8,082 nucleotides of DNA, from the NCBI GenBank assembly GCA_946405655.1, contig CAMJHX010000053.1:1-8082 (forward strand). Reading direction: 5' to 3'. A model generated the notes under the pieces. The model made no database searches. It had not been told where the DNA came from and worked only from the letters and a program-made list of their open reading frames with translations. Shown piece by piece: positions 6,047 to 8,082 of this stretch. The stretch's first letter is position 1. Each line of letters starts with the position of its first letter. Both the position numbers and the translations under genes were made by a program. This DNA comes from an uncultured Clostridia bacterium (GTDB lineage: Bacteria; Bacillota; Clostridia; Oscillospirales; Oscillospiraceae).

Positions 6047-7045
6047 ATGCATTATATCGTGATGGATCTGGAGTGGAATCAGGCGATGAGCTCCAAGTCC
6101 TCCGTGTTCAACAAGCTGCCGATCCATCTGCGCGGCGAGATCATCCAGATCGGCGCGGTGAAGCTCGACGAGAGCTTCCGCCCCGGCGAGGAGTTTCAGA
6201 TCGACGTGAAGCCGGTCTACTTCAAGCGCATGCACTACAAGGTGAAGAAGCTCACCGGCTTTGACCGCGAGCGTCTCGCCAAGGGCGTGAGCTTCCCCGA
6301 GGCGCTGGAGCAGTTCCGCGCCTGGTGCGGGGGCGATGAGGTCACCTTCCTCACCTGGGGCTGCGACGATCAGGGCATCATGGAGCAGAACATCATCATC
6401 CATGATCTCGACTGGGACTGGATCGCGGGCTGGGTGAATCTGCAGCTCATCTACAATCTCCAGACCGACAGCGACCGGACGCAGAAGTCCCTCGCCACGG
6501 CGATGGAGCATTTTGAGATCGAGCAGACGCGCATTGCGCACGACGCCCTCGGCGACGCCTACAACACCGCGCTCGTCTGCACGCACATGGACATGGCGCA
6601 GGGGCTTGAAGATTACGCCACCGCCGCGCAGAAGCTCTCGAGCCGCGCGCCGAAGGCGACCTACAACGCCGACGGCCCGATCCCGATCGAGCACGTCTCC
6701 TCCGACTGCTACCCCACGAAGGCCGAGGCCTTTGCGGACAAGGCTTTTATCCGCCCCGTCTGCCCGCACTGCCGGAGCGAGATGGAATACGCCAAGTGGG
6801 TCAATCAGGGCGACCAGCGGTACATGGCGATGGCGACCTGCCCCGAGCACGGAAAGATGCTCGTGCGCCTGAAGTTCCACAAGGCGGACATCGACCAGTG
6901 GTCCGTGACGCGCATGACCTACGAGGCCACCGAGAGCATGGAGAGCTACTACAAGGCCAAGGCCTCGCACTCCCGCCGCCGCAGCCGCGGCAAGGGCAAG
7001 CGGAGAAGCAAAGCCGCATCGACAAGCGCTTCCAACGCGCAGTAA
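6047..7045 (+). CDS. DEDDh-family 3'-5' exonuclease with zinc-binding module and basic tail
   Basis: The first 180 or so residues carry the metal-binding signature of DEDDh (RNase T/DnaQ/ERI-1-like) exonucleases, which remove nucleotides from 3' ends of RNA or DNA with two metal ions: Asp7 and Glu9 in MDLEWNQ, Asp108 in WGCDD, and His165 with Asp170 in AHDALGDAYNTA. The WG-x-x-D form of the second motif resembles the ERI-1/KapD branch. A second part carries CPHC (239-242) and CPEH (265-268), a likely zinc ribbon, and the end (about 307-325) is a run of Arg, Lys and Ser suited to nucleic-acid binding. No signal peptide or membrane segment is seen, so it should be cytoplasmic. It is a single-gene unit with a consensus promoter and its own terminator, divergent from ddl. 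Substrate (RNA or DNA) cannot be told from the sequence. Confidence 0.88.
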   Translation: MHYIVMDLEWNQAMSSKSSVFNKLPIHLRGEIIQIGAVKLDESFRPGEEFQIDVKPVYFKRMHYKVKKLTGFDRERLAKGVSFPEALEQFRAWCGGDEVTFLTWGCDDQGIMEQNIIIHDLDWDWIAGWVNLQLIYNLQTDSDRTQKSLATAMEHFEIEQTRIAHDALGDAYNTALVCTHMDMAQGLEDYATAAQKLSSRAPKATYNADGPIPIEHVSSDCYPTKAEAFADKAFIRPVCPHCRSEMEYAKWVNQGDQRYMAMATCPEHGKMLVRLKFHKADIDQWSVTRMTYEATESMESYYKAKASHSRRRSRGKGKRRSKAASTSASNAQ

Positions 7046-7049
7046 GATC

Positions 7050-7079
7050 AAAGGAGAGCCAATCGATGGCTCTCCTTTT
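7050..7079 (+). terminator. Intrinsic terminator of exonuclease gene
   Basis: AAAGGAGAGCC (7050-7060) pairs perfectly with GGCTCTCCTTT (7068-7078) around a seven-base loop, and the 3' arm ends in TTTT. It begins five bases after the exonuclease stop codon, so the two plus-strand genes are probably transcribed separately. Confidence 0.9.
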
Positions 7080-7088
7080 GGTTTGCGC

Positions 7089-7117
7089 TTGCTGTTTCCA
7101 TGTGTTTGTGTTATGCT
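7089..7117 (+). promoter_or_regulatory. Candidate promoter of NifX-like gene
   Basis: TTGCTG (7089-7094) and TATGCT (7112-7117) are each four-of-six matches to consensus, separated by 17 bp, with a TG extended -10 element one base before the second box. This would give a leader of about 28 nt. The match is moderate, but a promoter is expected here because a terminator lies just upstream. Confidence 0.55.
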
Positions 7118-7151
7118 GTGGCAGATGATGACGCACAAGGAGGATCTCTCT

Positions 7152-7565
7152 ATGAGACTGGCAGTTCCCTATGAGCCTGAGACTGAGATGGTGGCGGAGC
7201 ACTTCGGTCATGCGAAGTGGATGAAGATCTATAACGAGGAGGGCACCGTGGTGTTCACTGACGTGGTGGAGTCCCCCGCCAACGGGCATGACGGCGTGTG
7301 CAAATTCCTGAAGGAACTCGGCGTGGAGGTCGTACTCTGCAACGGTCTCGGCGAGGAGGCAAGAGACGCGCTCTTTGAGCACAGCATCGCCGTGCTCGCG
7401 GGGCTCTACGGCAAGGCGGACGATCTCGTGATCGCGATGCTCGAAAACCGCCTGCGCTACGGCTCCGCGGAAGCGACCTGTCACCACGAGGGCGGCTGCT
7501 CCTGCGGCTGCGACTGCGGCGAGGACGGGTGCGGAGACGACTGCGGCTGCGGATGCGGCGTCTGA
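7152..7565 (+). CDS. NifB/NifX-type dinitrogenase iron-molybdenum cofactor family protein, Cys-rich tail
   Basis: This 137-residue cytoplasmic protein matches the small NifX/NafY-like fold: MRLAVPYEPET at the start, EHFGHAKWMKIY (16-27), an internal VVESPANGHDG (38-48), and the VEVVLCNGLGEEARDAL (58-74) and AVLAGLYGKADD (80-91) segments. Founding members bind iron-molybdenum cofactor precursors; the many stand-alone versions in anaerobes that lack nitrogenase have no firm role, and metal or Fe-S cluster carriage is inferred. The last 28 residues hold nine cysteines (110, 116, 118, 120, 122, 127, 131, 133, 135) with Gly, Asp and two His, a likely metal-binding tail. ATG 7152 is chosen over an earlier in-frame start at 7083 because AAGGAGG lies eight bases upstream. 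No other nitrogenase or molybdenum gene is in the window. Confidence 0.9.
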   Translation: MRLAVPYEPETEMVAEHFGHAKWMKIYNEEGTVVFTDVVESPANGHDGVCKFLKELGVEVVLCNGLGEEARDALFEHSIAVLAGLYGKADDLVIAMLENRLRYGSAEATCHHEGGCSCGCDCGEDGCGDDCGCGCGV

Positions 7566-7585
7566 ATGGGCTTGCTCCACGCCGC

Positions 7586-7619
7586 AGCCGGGCATCGGCT
7601 TTGCCGACGCCCGCCGGCT
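7586..7619. repeat. Imperfect hairpin after NifX-like gene
   Basis: GGGCATCGGC (7590-7599) and GCCGACGCCC (7603-7612) form a 10-bp stem with one mismatch and a TTT loop, and outer AGCCGG/CCGGCT arms extend it past a two-base bulge. The 3' arm GCCGACGCCC also appears, reversed, as GGGCGTCGGC at the left edge of the window, so it may belong to the same repeat family. It has no U-run and is not the terminator. Confidence 0.45.
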
Positions 7620-7646
7620 CTGTATCCGCTCCCCCATTCTTCCTTT

Positions 7647-7687
7647 CCAACCTGAACCCACTGCGTTGGGCTTCAGGTTGGTTTTTT
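7647..7687 (+). terminator. Intrinsic terminator of NifX-like gene
   Basis: CCAACCTGAA-CCCA (7647-7660) pairs with TGGG and TTCAGGTTGG (7667-7681, one bulged C) around a six-base loop, followed at once by TTTTTT (7682-7687). A 14-bp stem with a six-T tail is a strong rho-independent terminator, about 80 nt after the stop codon. Confidence 0.93.
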
Positions 7688-7701
7688 ATCCTATCAACTT
7701 T

Positions 7702-7719
7702 ACATAATATATATTATGT
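7702..7719. repeat. 18-bp perfect AT-rich palindrome
   Basis: ACATAATAT followed directly by ATATTATGT is a perfect palindrome with no loop, in a short AT-rich island (about 7682-7735) that contrasts with the GC-rich surroundings. The form suits a dimeric protein site or an element boundary, but no gene starts next to it and no function is assigned. Confidence 0.5.
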
Positions 7720-7740
7720 TAATATTTAGATGAAGAGATA

Positions 7741-7976
7741 CGGGAGGGGCGAGCCCCTCCCCTGCAGGTTCTCTTTGTGTGCGGCGGTAAATCGGCTGGC
7801 GGATGATATCCGCCCCTACGCGGATGCGAAACGCATTCGCCCGGAATGATGCGAGCGGCGGGATGTTGCTGCGCGGGCGATTCGTGAATCACCCCTACGA
7901 ATCTCTTTCGGTGCGGAAACGTTCTCCCCTCATCCACCGCTGACGCGGTCCCCCCTTCCACCCGAGGGGGAAGACT
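7741..7976. repeat. Cluster of REP-like palindromic elements
   Basis: Five palindromic units follow one another with no coding capacity. GGGAGGGGC-GA-GCCCCTCCC is at 7742-7761. GGCGGAT-GAT-ATCCGCC (7798-7814) leads into CCCCTACG. GCGGATGCG-AAA-CGCATTCGC lies at 7820-7840. GGGCGATTC-GT-GAATCACCC (7875-7894) leads into CCCCTACGA. Last is a degraded unit running from CCTCATCCACCGC to GAGGGGGAAG (about 7928-7972). Units of this kind are scattered between genes in Oscillospirales genomes, as far as I recall. They lie between two convergent genes, a usual place for such repeats. Confidence 0.65.
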
Positions 7977-7986
7977 TTGAAAGATG

Positions 7987-8018
7987 AAAAGGCTCACGGC
8001 GGTTGCCGTGAGCCTTTT
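7987..8018. terminator. Bidirectional terminator next to SLH gene
   Basis: AAAAGGCTCACGGC (7987-8000) and GCCGTGAGCCTTTT (8005-8018) form a perfect 14-bp stem with a GGTT loop and A/T ends on both sides. It begins about ten bases after the stop of the minus-strand SLH gene, whose transcript it should end. It would also stop rightward transcription. Confidence 0.92.
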
Positions 8019-8027
8019 GGTTTGAAA

Positions 8028-8082
8028 TTACTGCGCGCGGTAGAGGAAGGTGACGATCTGCTCGCGCGTGCAGTCGCCGGTG
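8028..8082 (-). CDS. SLH-domain protein, C-terminal end (partial)
   Basis: Only the last 17 codons and the TAA stop (8028-8030) are in the window; the rest lies to the right. They read TGDCTREQIVTFLYRAQ, matching the end of an S-layer homology repeat, where C-T-R-x-Q-x-V-T-F-L-Y-R-A is a strongly recurring form in Clostridia. SLH repeats anchor exported proteins to secondary cell-wall polymers, so the full protein is probably secreted and wall-bound, with the SLH repeat at its C-terminus. What the rest of the protein does cannot be seen. A strong terminator follows the stop. Confidence 0.8.
   Translation of the reverse strand, partial: TGDCTREQIVTFLYRAQ

Noticed and set aside
5960..7138. 392-codon open frame on the minus strand opposite the exonuclease
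   Set aside because: The plus-strand frame has intact catalytic motifs, a promoter and a terminator; the antisense product is low-complexity and starts in the next gene's leader.
1..8082. CRISPR array, tRNA, rRNA, transposase or defence system
   Set aside because: No regular repeat-spacer array, no RNA gene signature and no such protein motif was seen on either strand.

Overview
The window is a GC-rich, housekeeping stretch of a Firmicutes chromosome, most likely a gut Clostridia of the Oscillospirales type (Oscillospiraceae/Ruminococcaceae). This rests on the protein sequences, on consensus sigma-A promoters and AGGAGG ribosome binding sites, on an SLH-domain protein tail ending in CTREQIVTFLYRA, and on dispersed palindromes ending in CCCCTACG. 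The lineage call is inference, not a database match.

Layout. Positions 1-303 hold no gene: a REP-like fragment, then a tract rich in the word GTTAC that includes three GTTACTGA copies at exact 11-bp spacing. A minus-strand block follows, read from right to left. ddl and murF (5922 down to 3507) make and attach the D-Ala-D-Ala end of the peptidoglycan precursor. A second promoter then starts the compact run rpmH - rnpA - yidD - yidC - jag/khpB - acpP (3360 down to 347), which ends at a strong terminator. The run links ribosomal protein L34, the RNase P protein, two membrane-protein insertion factors, an RNA-binding protein and an acyl carrier protein, with overlaps or gaps of 30 nt or less from rnpA onward. 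The rpmH promoter overlaps the murF stop codon, and no intrinsic terminator is visible between murF and rpmH, so read-through from ddl to acpP is plausible.

Divergent from ddl, with its -35 box one base away from the ddl -35, is a perfect-consensus promoter for a DEDDh-type 3'-5' exonuclease (6047-7045) carrying an extra CxxC/CxxH zinc-binding module and a basic tail. After a terminator comes a NifX/NifB-type iron-molybdenum cofactor-binding-family protein (7152-7565) with a nine-cysteine tail, closed by its own terminator.

Positions 7688-7986 hold no gene. They contain an 18-bp perfect AT palindrome and a cluster of REP-like hairpins. A bidirectional terminator and the last 17 codons of an SLH-domain protein, on the minus strand, run off the right edge.

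No CRISPR array, RNA gene, transposase or obvious new system is present. The items most worth a second look are the exonuclease architecture, the Cys-rich NifX-like tail, the promoter overlaps, the acpP position, the missing groove arginine in YidC and the intergenic repeats.
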